Notes: a model not told the origin generated them from the sequence alone. 64,000 nt of DNA from Labia minor (GCA_963082975.1 OY720346.1:22624720-22688719); one strand, 5' to 3'; positions 11,461 to 21,520 are shown, counted from the stretch's first letter. Program-made: numbers and translations.

Positions 11461-12655
11461 AGAAAAAAAAATTCCTTAATTATATTTTATTTTTATAAAA
11501 TGATTAAATTTATACTGTCCATTTTTGTATTATTATTAAATAAATGTTTCAAGTTAAATTGTGCATAGTTTATACTTATTTTCTTAAAAAACAAAATAAA
11601 AAATGCGAAAAAATAAAACTTAATATATTAACCTTATTACTTTTAAATTTAAATTATTACCCAATAAATATAATTATTATTCACTAATCTTAAATAATAA
11701 AATTATTAAATTAATGAATCAAAATAATTAAAAATTTCATTTATTTATTTGAAAAATAATATTCAAGAATTGATAAAAAAAAATGATTTTATCACTTTTA
11801 TATGAATCAATTTAAGGTGTAACCGATTTCTCATCGCTAAATAAATAAATCAATATTAATCAATATATTGATCCTATTAATTTATAACAATAATCACAAT
11901 TATTATTATTTATTATAAAATATTATATATTTTTTTAATTTAAATAGTATTTCCATTATTTTTTAACTTTATAAGATTATCTTAATTTTTTGATTAAAAG
12001 TAATTTTATCTGAAATTGGAATATGCGATTTTTAGAATTCGTTTTTATACCATGGTGATACAATTGATTTTCTATAACACCCAGGAGGAGTGTCTGAATC
12101 AAATAAATAAACTTAAATAGAGCAATCAACTCGACAGGGAAGTTTTAAAAAGAACCAAAAACTGAAAGATGATGCAAACAAAAGGTTCGATGTAGGCAAG
12201 AATGATTTATAACCAAAAGGTAAAAAAGATTCTCTCCCCTAAATAAAAAGCGCTAAGTTATATATTATGTGATCTAAATATAGAACCGTTGTCAATGCAA
12301 GAGAACCTACTATACTTTTATCATTTAATAAACAATTTAATATCAATTCAAATGCCTTCTTGGTGGGTATATTCTTCGCCTTAACGATTGTTATATTCAT
12401 TTCCCCTTATTTATTTTTCACTTGTCGATGATGATTAATATATAATTCAAATTTAAAAAAAAAATATTATATATATTCTATACTATTATTTTATTTTAAT
12501 AATTTTATAAGATTTTATTTTCTTGTAATTTTATATATTTAAGTCGTAATGAAATCAATAATATTTTAGGTTTTAAGAATCCCTTTAGATGTATACACAA
12601 AATAGATTGATTTACTTTATTTTATTTAAAAATAAATTTTTTGAGATTTAATTTT
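11461..12655. other. AT-rich stretch, nothing recognised
   Basis: Simple AT-rich sequence. 12060-12420 is slightly more complex (for example CACCCAGGAGGAGTGTCTG) but gives no frame, splice pair or repeat match that I can support. Confidence 0.5.
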
Positions 12656-12720
12656 TACCGACCGATGAGAGTAAGGGAGGTATTGTTAATTCTAAAAAAG
12701 CATCTTAGTCTCCCGCTTAT
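12656..12720 (+). mobile_element. 65-bp mini-HINE: HINE-1 5' end with HINE-2-like 3' end
   Basis: It opens with TACCGACCGATGAGAGTAAG, a diverged HINE-1 5' terminus, and only about 30 bases later ends in TCTCCCGCTTAT, which matches the HINE-2 3' terminus CTCCCGCTTAT. A complete HINE-1 begins at the very next base. It could be a chimeric minimal element or the remains of two elements. The abutting arrangement shows insertion at the 3' terminus of an existing element. Confidence 0.55.
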
Positions 12721-13335
12721 TACCGACCGACGATAGTAAGGGAGGTATTGTTTTCACACCAAATTTCACATGTGGAGATTTTTACATATCTCCACGAATC
12801 ATTCATTTTCTTAACAGAAAAAAGTATTTTTAGCATGATGTCTGTCCGTCCGTATAGATGTGTACAGCCTGAACGGCTGAACAGATTTTGATAAAATTTG
12901 TTATATTTACTTAGTGCATCAGTGGGATGAATTGATTAACTTTTGGTGCAAATCCGGAAACCGGAAGTGGTAATATTAGCGATCGACGATAGGAAGGGAA
13001 GGGTTATTTTCACACCAAATTTAACATGAGGAGATTTTTTACATATCACCACGAATCATGCACTTTGTATTGGTTTTATCCTGGAGAAAAATCATATTTA
13101 TTAGTTTTTTCTTGATTTAAAATTATATGACGTCATCCAGCCATTCATGACGTCACAGTCTGTTCTTGCATATATATTATAAATAAAATAAAATTAAAAA
13201 TATTTATGTTATATCCATATCTGTTTTTTATTAAATTAATAGATATATTAAAATTATTTGAAATTGTTTCTGTAGCTGGAAATTAATTTACTTCAAACCG
13301 TCGGTCGGTTCGGACCTGGCCACAGGTCAACTTAT
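12721..13335 (+). mobile_element. HINE-1, full-length reference copy (615 bp)
   Basis: This is the most complete plus-strand copy. In order: TACCGACCGACGATAGTAAG; a short (GTCY)n at 12840-12851; GAACGGCTGAAC; CCGGAAACCGGAAGTGG; TGACGTCA at 13128-13135 and 13148-13155; the subterminal inverted repeat CGTCGGTCGGTT; the hairpin GACCTG-GCCA-CAGGTC; and AACTTA into T-rich DNA. The 5' motif ACCGACCGACG and its subterminal inverse are the asymmetric inverted repeats of Helentron-type elements. There is no reading frame. Confidence 0.85.
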
Positions 13336-13389
13336 TTTATATAAAGTTCAAATAAATTCATCCAATCATATCTAAAATTCAGTTTTCAA

Positions 13390-13650
13390 GATAAAAAAAA
13401 TGTGTCAAATGATCTGCCTTTATTATTATTGTTGTTGTTGTAGTGTTGTTGTTATATCGTATATATTGAGATGGCTCTCATCTGTCAAGTGGCCATCATC
13501 GCCGACAGCACAACAACTCCTTGACTCAAGGGGAGGTATTTATTCAACGATTAGTACTAATACCTCAGTGACGCTTATTAATGATGCTGGCCCTGGATCA
13601 GTTGATGTTCATTCAATCGGCTGCCATTTTGGATAAACATCCCCCTCCCT
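13390..13650 (+). other. Complex island with (GTT)n tract
   Basis: Balanced composition with GTTGTTGTTGT runs (13428-13452) and GC-rich single-copy sequence such as CAAGTGGCCATCATCGCCG. A frame of 78 codons crosses it but has an odd composition and no clear splice sites. Islands with similar CAA/GTT runs lie at 8038, 37763 and 45068. It may be regulatory or part of an untranslated exon. Confidence 0.3.
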
Positions 13651-13957
13651 CTCAATTCCTTCTCATAACCGTTTGATTTTTTTAGTATCTATGTTGCATA
13701 ATTTGGTTCAATTTACATGTCAGTTTACAAAAATAAATAAATTAAACTTTTGAGGAATAGTAGAGTTGAATAACCAAATAATATGAAAAGATTGGATAAT
13801 AATTTTTTATATTTTGATATATAGATAATATGATTAATTATTTAAAATTTTATTTATTTATTAAAAATTAATTTCAAATGGGTCTCTTATTAATTAATTT
13901 ATTATAAGTTGCAAATAAAAATTGTTTATGTTTAATTTATTTCCATTTATTTTTTAG

Positions 13958-14032
13958 TTACACATCATTACTACAAGAATTGAAGTATGAAGCTCCATTT
14001 CCAATAAAAAGTAAATCTTTAATAATTGCAAG
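13958..14032 (+). CDS. Internal coding exon of an unknown host gene
   Basis: A pyrimidine-rich tract and TTTTTAG end at 13957. The 75-base exon ends in GCAAG and is followed by GTTAGT, a good donor. Only one of the three forward frames is open: one leading base, then YTSLLQELKYEAPFPIKSKS and LIIA, then two bases. Codon use differs from the flanking simple sequence. Its entry phase (one base) matches the two bases left by the candidate exon at 8339-8385. I do not recognise the protein. The sequence does not look transposon-derived. Confidence 0.5.
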
Positions 14033-14978
14033 GTTAGTATTAATTTTCTAAAATGAAACTTATAATGTTTTTTTATTATTTAATTAATTCATTTTTTTTA
14101 TAATTTCTATTTTTCTTTAAATTTTGAAATAAGTTTGTTTGTGAAATTTTTAATTTATTATTTATAACAACTCACCAAGTATACATTAGGCATTATTTAA
14201 GTATTGAATTTTTCAAAAATTTTTTCTTAGAATATTCATATTAGGATCTGTTGAGAAAATGAATAATGTTTTGGATATCACCTTTATAATATTATTTTGT
14301 TGTTTAAGAATTGCAGATGTCTTTTGTTTGATGATTGTATGATAAAGTAACAATTCATTTAAAGATAGATTAGTTTTATTTGTCGATCAAGTAACTTTTA
14401 TTTATAAAATATACCATTATATATATATATAATTATATTTATATATAAAGATAGGTTATTTAAATATAGATTTCATAAAATAAAATGAATTAATATTATT
14501 AAGAAATATTTCATAGTATCACTTTCACTTAAATATATCTGTATAAAAAAAATAAAATAAAATAAATTAAAAGTTTGTATATAATTAAAGCTCATTATAC
14601 CATAATATTTTAACTATTTACTAGTATCTGGTTATTATTTTTTGATTAAATTAAAAACTGAAGAGAAAAAATATGAAAAGAAAGGATCAAATCTAAAATT
14701 ATAATTTATTTATGGAAATCAAATAAAATTAAAGTACAATCATCTACAGATTTACAACAAAAACTGACTATAGACAGCTCAGAGAGGAAAGGGGAGCAAA
14801 GACCCCTGTTTAGATATTAACACCGCTAAAGGCGGTTATAGCTGCTTGTGCCTATAAAAGAATATATTACAGGTTGCAAATAGTATTCTATTTAAAAGGT
14901 ACATCTTATTACCTTTATATATGTTTACAGGTCTAATAGTAAATAATAATAATATAATATATATAATATTATTACTAG

Positions 14979-15010
<32 letters not shown>

Positions 15011-15072
15011 TAAGTCTATTACTCTTATGCAAAGTTCTTTTTCCTGTAAAGAGGGGAAATAATAATGAATAG
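14033..15072. other. AT-rich stretch upstream of the LINE
   Basis: Mostly simple sequence with a (TA)n run at 14980-15006. About 14755-14880 is more complex, with a possible ACCGCTAAAGGCGGT hairpin followed by CCTATAAAAG, which could be a short repeat or promoter-like segment. It lies outside the LINE as bounded by its target duplication. Confidence 0.4.
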
Positions 15073-15085
15073 TAAGTATGGATTA
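15073..15085. repeat. Target-site duplication of the LINE (left copy)
   Basis: TAAGTATGGATTA, 13 bases, is identical to 18225-18237. It defines the insertion and shows that host DNA resumes on both sides. Confidence 0.92.
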
Positions 15086-15117
15086 AGGTTAGTATGGTCG
15101 ACCATACTAACCTTAAT
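15082..15117. repeat. 36-bp perfect palindrome over the LINE start codon
   Basis: The sequence ATTAAGGTTAGTATGGTC is followed directly by its exact reverse complement, with no spacer. The first four bases belong to the target duplication and the next fourteen precede or contain the ATG (15094). It is either a 5' terminal hairpin of the element or filler made by snap-back copying during insertion. Confidence 0.95.
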
Positions 15118-18093
15118 AGAATTAATGATAATACTGAAAATAATAAATTAAAACAAAAGATTTCATTTAAAAAGAAAGATATAAATAGAAACTTAAATAA
15201 AAATAATTCAAAGGAAAAAAATAATAAAAATAAATATGAAAAAATAATACTAGCAACATTAAACGTTCGTAGCCTGAAAGACGAGGAAAAATTAATCGAA
15301 CTTGAAAATGCTCTTGAGGGTGTTCAAATTGATATTTTGGGGCTGTCAGAAGTAAAGAGAATAGGTGAAAAAATATTACAAAGAAAATCTGGCTATATTT
15401 TTTATTACATTGGTCAGATAAGAGGAAGACGGGGAGTCGGTTTCATGGTAAAAAATAGCATGAAAAAATATATTGTGGAGTTTAGGGGTTTTTCGGATAG
15501 AATAGCACTTTTGAAACTTGCCTATAAAAACAATTGTACTATAACAATCGTACAAGTATATGCACCAACAGCGGAGGCTGATGAACAAACAACCGAGGAC
15601 TTCTATATTTTGCTTGCCAATGTTGTAGACGAATACCGTAATAATATTAAAAATAAATTAATTCTAATTGGAGACTTCAACAGCCAAGTAGGAAAGAGAA
15701 TAGAAGAAGAAAAGATGATCATCGGACCTTATGGCTATGGAAAAAGAAATGGAAATGGAGTTAGATTGGTACACTTCTGTCAAACAAACAATTTAAAAAT
15801 TGTAAATACATTTTATAAGAAGAGAGCAGGTAGAAAGTGGACTTGGATGGCTCCAAATGGAATTTATAAAAACGAAATTGACTACATTCTATCTCCTCAT
15901 ATGAATTTGATACGTAAATTTGAAATTGATAACAAATTTGCATTTTTCACCGACCATCGTTTAATAAAGGTAGAATTATCTTCGAGTGTAATTTTAGGAA
16001 GACCAAATCCAAAATGCAATAAACAAATCATGAAAATAATAAATATTCAAAATGTAACAACAGAAATTATTTTAAAAGTAGAAAATGAACTTAAAAATAT
16101 CAATTTCTTCAATATTCAACAAACACAGGATCAATACGATATTTTTGAAAAAAATATAAAAATGTTGCAAGATAAATCCGAAGAATTATATAAAAAAAAT
16201 CACAAGTTATCTGAAAATACAAAAAAACTAATAAAACAAAGAAATGAATTAAAAATAAAAAGAAACACAATAAATGGTAAAATCGAACATAATATTCTTT
16301 GTAAATTGGTTAAATATCACATAAAAAAAGATTTAAAAGATTATAATGATAACATAATAAAAAATTATATAGAACCATATAATTCTATTAAAAAAATAAA
16401 AAAAGAACTATCCATGGGAATTACATTAATTCCAAGTCTCAATGATGAAAATAAAAATCAAAAATTTAATAGAACCCAAATAAAAATTATAGCAACCAAA
16501 TTTTATAAAAAACTATACAGTAATCCTAATATATTAAGGGAACATAACAACAACTTAATCCATCCAAATGAAAATATAAATATACCTCTATTTATTGAAA
16601 GTGAAATTGAATTCGTTATTAATAATTTAAAATCAGGAAAAACCCCAGGAATAGACGGTGTAAAAAATGAAATATTGAGACTCTCAATCAAACTAATTAA
16701 AAAGCCACTTACATCTATTTTTAATAATATAATTAAAAGTCAAATTATACCAAAACAATGGAAAACTTCCAATATAATGATCTTATTTAAAAAAGGTGAT
16801 CCAAAGAATATTAAAAATTACAGACCGATAACAATTACTTCGAATATCGGAAAAATATTTATGAAACTAATTAATAATCGATTGGAAAATATCCTTACAA
16901 ATTCGCAGTCAGTAGAACAAGCCGGATTCAGAAAAAACTATTCAACATGCGACCATCTGCACACATTAAATCAAATAATTGAAAAATCAATTGAATATAA
17001 AATAGAAATTTACCTAGCGTTCATAGACTACGAGAAAGCCTTCGACTCGGTTTATCAAGAGAGTGTCTTTCACGCTATGATATCTCAAGGTGTGGACACT
17101 GGATATACCAACCTAATCAAAAAAATATACGAGGATTCGCAGGCAAGAGTTATTATTGATGATCCTGGACCTTTCTTTACTGTAGAGAGAGGCGTTAGAC
17201 AAGGGGATCCATTGTCACCATTGTTATTTAACTGTGCTCTAGAAGAAGTGTTCCGTCAACTAAAATGGGAAAAGAGGGGCCTAAGAGTGAACGGACGATA
17301 TTTAAGTAATCTAAGATTCGCTGACGATGTGGTCGTTATAGGGACCTCAAAAAAGGAAATAAAAAGTATGATTAGAGAATTAAATCAAGAAAGCAAAAAA
17401 ATAGGCCTCAAAATCAACAACAAAAAAACAGTGATAATTACAAATTGCGACGAAAGAGATATTTCTTATGGAAAAAATGAACCGCCCATCATATGTAAAA
17501 AAGAAATAATTTACCTGGGTCAAAAACTAAATTTTAATAAATCAAGAACATATGAAGAATTAACAAGAAGAATAGGAATATCTTGGGGTAAGTTTTGGGG
17601 CTTGAAATTTATCTTAAAAAACAAAGAACTAGACATATCGTCTAAAATAAAAGTTTTTAAAAAGTGTATCTTACCAACACTTACTTATGGCTCACAAACA
17701 TGGACGATGATAGAAAAAATATCGACAAAATTGGAAACCACTCAGAGAAGTATGATAAGAAGTATACTTGGTGTGAGAAGGATGGATAAGCAACGAATAA
17801 CCGATATTTACAAGAAAACAAAGGTGGAAAATATCAACATAGCTGTAAGGAAGTTGAAATGGAGATGGGCAGGACATGTGGCGAGGATGAACAACGATAG
17901 GTGGACAAAAATCACTACCGAATGGTGTCCATTGGATAAAACCAGAAATCGAGGAAGACCGCCAAATAGATGGTCTAAAGAGTTCATTAGAGAAGTCGGA
18001 ATAGACTGGATGAAGATTGCAAGAGATAGGCCAAAATGGAAAAGACTGGGAGAGGCCTATGCCCTAAAAGGGCCTAGTTCCATACAAAAATAA
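15094..18093 (+). CDS. RTE-type endonuclease-reverse transcriptase, 999 aa
   Basis: This frame nicks target DNA and copies its own RNA by target-primed reverse transcription. Residues 1-53 are Asn/Lys-rich. An APE-type endonuclease follows: ATLNVRSL (55 on), GLSEVKR with catalytic Glu86, YAPT, IGDFN with Asp194, NEIDYIL, and TDHR with Asp287/His288. The reverse transcriptase has LAFIDYEKAFDS (Asp645), RGVRQGDPLSPLLFN, RFADDVVV (Asp744/Asp745) and GLKINNKKT, then a thumb/C-terminal part with YGSQTW and RKLKWRWAGHVARM. Length fits RTE ORFs. All catalytic residues I checked are present and there is no frameshift. The first ATG is used because nothing of the element lies upstream. No gag-like ORF1 is seen, as in many RTE elements. 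Confidence 0.93.
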   Translation: MVDHTNLNRINDNTENNKLKQKISFKKKDINRNLNKNNSKEKNNKNKYEKIILATLNVRSLKDEEKLIELENALEGVQIDILGLSEVKRIGEKILQRKSGYIFYYIGQIRGRRGVGFMVKNSMKKYIVEFRGFSDRIALLKLAYKNNCTITIVQVYAPTAEADEQTTEDFYILLANVVDEYRNNIKNKLILIGDFNSQVGKRIEEEKMIIGPYGYGKRNGNGVRLVHFCQTNNLKIVNTFYKKRAGRKWTWMAPNGIYKNEIDYILSPHMNLIRKFEIDNKFAFFTDHRLIKVELSSSVILGRPNPKCNKQIMKIINIQNVTTEIILKVENELKNINFFNIQQTQDQYDIFEKNIKMLQDKSEELYKKNHKLSENTKKLIKQRNELKIKRNTINGKIEHNILCKLVKYHIKKDLKDYNDNIIKNYIEPYNSIKKIKKELSMGITLIPSLNDENKNQKFNRTQIKIIATKFYKKLYSNPNILREHNNNLIHPNENINIPLFIESEIEFVINNLKSGKTPGIDGVKNEILRLSIKLIKKPLTSIFNNIIKSQIIPKQWKTSNIMILFKKGDPKNIKNYRPITITSNIGKIFMKLINNRLENILTNSQSVEQAGFRKNYSTCDHLHTLNQIIEKSIEYKIEIYLAFIDYEKAFDSVYQESVFHAMISQGVDTGYTNLIKKIYEDSQARVIIDDPGPFFTVERGVRQGDPLSPLLFNCALEEVFRQLKWEKRGLRVNGRYLSNLRFADDVVVIGTSKKEIKSMIRELNQESKKIGLKINNKKTVIITNCDERDISYGKNEPPIICKKEIIYLGQKLNFNKSRTYEELTRRIGISWGKFWGLKFILKNKELDISSKIKVFKKCILPTLTYGSQTWTMIEKISTKLETTQRSMIRSILGVRRMDKQRITDIYKKTKVENINIAVRKLKWRWAGHVARMNNDRWTKITTEWCPLDKTRNRGRPPNRWSKEFIREVGIDWMKIARDRPKWKRLGEAYALKGPSSIQK

Positions 18094-18224
18094 AAAAAAT
18101 AAAAAAAAAAAAAAAAAAAAAAAAAAATGTATATAAATTTGTAAATATTATTATTGTATTTATATTACTATTTAATATGATTTTGTACATGTAAGAACTA
18201 ATAAAGGCTATTATTATATTATTA
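18094..18224 (+). other. LINE 3' tail with internal poly(A)
   Basis: An A run of about 30 bases with two T interruptions directly follows the stop. About 97 bases of ordinary sequence come next, with an AATAAAGG motif at 18200, ending in TTATTATATTATTA at the target duplication. The A run is therefore not the transcript end; the short TTA-type repeat at the end is typical of RTE tails. Confidence 0.75.
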
Positions 18225-18237
18225 TAAGTATGGATTA

Positions 18238-19336
18238 TTTTCAACTGATATTGATTTATTTTCTTTCGGCCCCCATCATTCGAAATAATGTATTATACAT
18301 ATATTGTTATATCTTTACATTAACAGTGAAATGTTTAACATGCTAGGATGTCCACCTTTATTTATTACCAAATGCCAGATAAAATAATCTCTTATATTTA
18401 TTGACAAAAGAGAATTAAAAAGAAGAAAATAAATAAATATTGGATTTTGAAATAGAAAATATTCTTTTATACTTGGGTTTATTACACCATCGTAATGTTA
18501 TACACCTATGAAAATTATACCAAAACATTTTTTAGAAGAATATTATTATTTTTGATTTGATGTTTCTGTCAAGATAAATGTATACACATCCATATATTTA
18601 AAAAGGTTTATACTTTAAATTAAAGTCTAAAGATTAAATTTTTTTTATCATTATCATTGACATTCATTTAAAATAATAATTAAAATATATCCTTTTTAAA
18701 CTAAAATTGAATATATAAATATTAATTTTGTAAAATAATTCAAATTTTAACTTTAAGAATAATTAAATAATCTATATATTTTTATAATGTGAAATTAAAA
18801 CAATATTTTACATATTTTAATAATTCTTGAAATGGCTAGAATGTATCAGATTGAACCAAGTACTATGTACTTATATGTATAATTTACAAAACTATAAATT
18901 TTTGTATAATATGAAACCATATTAATTAAATTTAAATTTATATTGCCGCATAGCTCCGTTATGACTGGTTCTTCATATTAAATGAAAAACTAGGCGCTCT
19001 TTGATTTGATCCTTGATTATGCCAAGAACAAAACTACATATCGAGATTTTTATAAATATTTATTTTTGACATAAATTCTCTCTAAGTATATATTTTTAAT
19101 TAATCTAATGTGTATTTATATATCAATAATATCTTTTTTTTAAATTTGCTCCCCATCATCCACAATAACAAAAAATTTTATTTGAAAATTTAAACGGCTT
19201 TGATAAGAATGAAAGCTTAAAATTGTTTTAATTTTAAAGAAAAAAATTTTATTAAACGGTTTCACATAAAATTGACAAACATGTATATGTATATATACCT
19301 AGATATAAATATATGTGAAGAGTATTGTTTTAAAAC
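18238..19336. other. AT-rich stretch, nothing recognised
   Basis: Simple AT-rich sequence with no supported frame, splice pair or repeat match. 18940-19040 is slightly more complex (CCGCATAGCTCCGTTATGAC). Confidence 0.5.
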
Positions 19337-19347
19337 AAAAACATTTC

Positions 19348-19647
19348 ATAATTATTAAGAGAATTTTTATTAAAAGACCACATTATTTGTATAAAATTAT
19401 TTATTAAATTAAAATAATTGTACAACGTTTCAACTGCTTATTCTGCAGTCGTTTTCAAGTAACCGTACGCTTGCTCCGATTCAAGCGGACTGATGCATGT
19501 CGGGACACGTCAACTCTTATATAGGCAGTGATATTGGCGCCAATTTTTGGCTCCAATTTTTACCGCCAATTCTTAATCTCAACATGAAGTCAGCAGCAAT
19601 TGTCAAAGCAAGCGTTTACAATCAAGAAGTATGATAGTGCATTATGT
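19348..19647. repeat. Inverted terminal repeat, left arm
   Basis: It pairs with 19896-20195. The arm contains GGCGCCAAT, CCGCCAATTC and the CGTTTCAACTGCTTATTCTG stretch that is the reverse of the hammerhead-like motif. The coding end of the Penelope frame begins inside this arm and is therefore copied in reverse in the other. Confidence 0.93.
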
Positions 19648-19803
19648 ACAAATTTAGATAATGTAGAAACACTTCATATTGAAAATAATTGGTGGAAAAG
19701 AAAAATAAAAGAATCTATAGAAATTGATAATCATCCCAATAATATTAACAAAGAGGATGGATATAGACTTAATAAGATGTGGAACATAGTGTTGGATGAG
19801 TAA
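19588..19803 (+). pseudogene. Penelope-like element, C-terminal GIY-YIG fragment
   Basis: The frame opens after a TGA at 19585 and runs to TAA at 19801. It contains KQAFTIKKYD, then NNWWKRKIKESIEI, then NNINKEDGYRLNKMWNIVL. The W-x-R-x-x-KE-x-IEI and DDGY-type blocks are the end of the Penelope endonuclease domain. The GIY-YIG catalytic core and the reverse transcriptase that should precede it are absent. No ATG is suitable. It is a leftover coding end inside a defective element, not a host gene. Confidence 0.75.
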
Positions 19804-19895
19804 AATTTGTCAAATTAAATTAAATATAATTAATCTAATGTGTATTTGTGTATATATCTTGATTATGGAAATAATTTAGTATCTTCATTTTAGAG

Positions 19896-20195
19896 ACATA
19901 ATGCACTATCATACTTCTTGATTGTAAACGCTTGCTTTGACAATTGCTGCTGACTTCATGTTGAGATTAAGAATTGGCGGTAAAAATTGGAGCCAAAAAT
20001 TGGCGCCAATATCACTGCCTATATAAGAGGTGACGTGTCCCGACATGCATCAGTCCGCTTGAATCGGAGCAAGCGTACGGTTACTTGAAAACGACTGCAG
20101 AATAAGCAGTTGAAACGTTGTACAATTATTTTAATTTAATAAATAATTTTATACAAATAATGTGGTCTTTTAATAAAAATTCTCTTAATAATTAT
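19896..20195. repeat. Inverted terminal repeat, right arm
   Basis: Reverse complement of 19348-19647. In this orientation it reads CGACTGC-AGAATAA-GCAGTTG followed by AAACG, the helix II and GAAAC part of a hammerhead-type ribozyme. Confidence 0.93.
20084..20115 (+). ncRNA. Hammerhead-like ribozyme motif, degenerate core
   Basis: TTGAAAA precedes a 7-bp stem (CGACTGC with GCAGTTG, one G-U pair, loop AGAATAA), followed by GAAAC. Penelope-like terminal repeats are known to carry hammerhead ribozymes with CTGANGA-stem II-GAAA. Here the first core box departs from CTGANGA at two positions, so self-cleavage is doubtful. An inverted copy is at 19428-19459. The outer helices GTACGG/TTGTAC can pair with G-U bonds. 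Confidence 0.45.
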
Positions 20196-20695
20196 CAAAA
20201 TAACCACAAAAGCTTTAATAAAAACATTTCATGCTTATTTGCCATGTGAATTTTTTGTTTTCAGTTTAAAGACAAAACGAAGTCCTTGGAATATATTATT
20301 CTATATTGTTTTGATTTCTTTTAAAGGAAGAAGTCAGGATTTTAGGATTTCCAAGGATCATAAACTACACATAAACAAAATCTATGATTTGGAAGGGTAG
20401 AAAAAAAGGAGACATCCAGAAATTCTACCTGTCAGATCAATTTTCACAGTTTTCTTTTGATAATATACTACAAAAATTTTAAACATGCTATATATATTTA
20501 AAGAGTATGGTAGGGAAAAGATCCGCGGTTTGTTATTTAGGATTGCTTTTTGACCTTCTGAAAAAGTAACAATAGATGTTGGAACATCACCTGAAAGCCT
20601 GATATTTTAACCATTACTAACATAAGAGTACTAACATAAGAGCCGTACCCGCATGATAAAAAACATAAAATATCTCTTTTTATAATGAGTTAATT

Positions 20696-20731
20696 ATGGT
20701 ACAATCGAACTTTCCCCTCAATATACTCCTC
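20696..20731 (-). mobile_element. Mariner end fragment
   Basis: Thirty-six bases matching the transposase stop-codon region of the mariner at 21257 (ATGGTACAATCGAACTTTCC) abut the right arm of the inverted duplication. It is too short to tell how it arose. Confidence 0.6.
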
Positions 20732-21520
20732 TCAATGATTGTTAACTACAAAATAATTTTATATTTCTTGGTTATTAAATTAAATTACAAAATATATTTA
20801 TACCTATAATTATATAACTTTTAAATAAGACTGATCGGTTTGTTAATAAAATTTTTGAGACTATTTATTCTCCCAACATTCCATAAAAAAAAGGTTTTTA
20901 TATTTATAAGTTTTATTGTTTTATAAATCATAAATATTTGAATATTTCACCCTTTTTTAAATTTTAACTCATAATATATGTCGTTGCTATGAATGATAGA
21001 TAGAATTAATTTGATTATATTATTATATATTTATATATATGTGTAAATATAATCTGGCGTTGTGAATGATGGTTCTGAAGTACATATCCACGCAATTTAA
21101 TTTAATTTAAGATTTAAGCAAAGTTATTTCTTCCAATTTCTTCCAATTGAAAATAAAATTATAAATGAAACTTTCAATTAACCTATTTACATACATGTAC
21201 GAGGTGTGGCTATTAAATAACGAGACTGCTTACAAAAAATGGTTTAATTAAAAAAATTATGGTACAATCGAACTTTCCCCCTCAATATACTCCCCTCCAC
21301 TCGCCACACACCGCTTCATTCTTTTTTTCCACTGCTCAAAGCAGTGATCGAAGTCGTTTTTTGTTAGGCCTTTCAGAAGCTCCGCCGTTTTTCTTTTCAC
21401 CTCTTCCATCGACTCGAATCGGCTTCCCTTTAGTGCGGACTTGATTTTCGGAAACAGGTAGAAGTCGCAGGGTGCTAGATCAGGGGAGTAAGGAGGGTGT
21501 TCCAGCACTGGAGTTGAAAT
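20732..21520. repeat. Inverted segmental duplication, right arm
   Basis: Reverse complement of 1-636 plus 1846-2004. It has no HINE-2 and so records the uninterrupted target: a run of Ts near 20889 where the left arm holds 1.2 kb of insert. Confidence 0.85.

Larger units (their letters stand above)
15086..18224 (+). mobile_element. RTE-clade LINE, apparently intact, with 13-bp target duplication
   Basis: TAAGTATGGATTA occurs directly before (15073-15085) and after (18225-18237) the element, so the ends are well defined. It contains one 999-codon frame with endonuclease and reverse transcriptase, a long A run directly after the stop, and a short 3' tail ending in TTATTATATTATTA. The 5' untranslated part is only 8 bases and falls in a perfect palindrome. 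The intact frame and perfect target duplication point to a recent insertion. RTE elements often have short 5' regions, so mild 5' truncation is possible but not required. Confidence 0.9.
19350..20219 (+). mobile_element. Penelope-like element remnant with inverted terminal repeats
   Basis: Two 300-base arms (19348-19647 and 19896-20195) are near-perfect reverse complements, about 99% by eye. Between them is the C-terminal end of a Penelope-type GIY-YIG protein. AAAAACATTTCAT flanks the unit on both sides (19337-19349 and 20220-20232), a 13-base target duplication, with a 24-base tail after the right arm. Inverted pLTRs, a C-terminal endonuclease remnant and a variable-length duplication are all features of Penelope-like elements. 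The reverse transcriptase is entirely missing, so this is a short, defective copy. Confidence 0.8.

Noticed and set aside
12721..13335. HINE-1 as an ordinary terminal-inverted-repeat MITE
   Set aside because: The inverted motif at the 3' side is internal to the hairpin and the AACTTA end, and no target duplication is visible.
19588..19803. Host gene coding a small GIY-YIG-like protein
   Set aside because: No ATG, it begins within the inverted repeat, and it matches only the C-terminal end of Penelope proteins.
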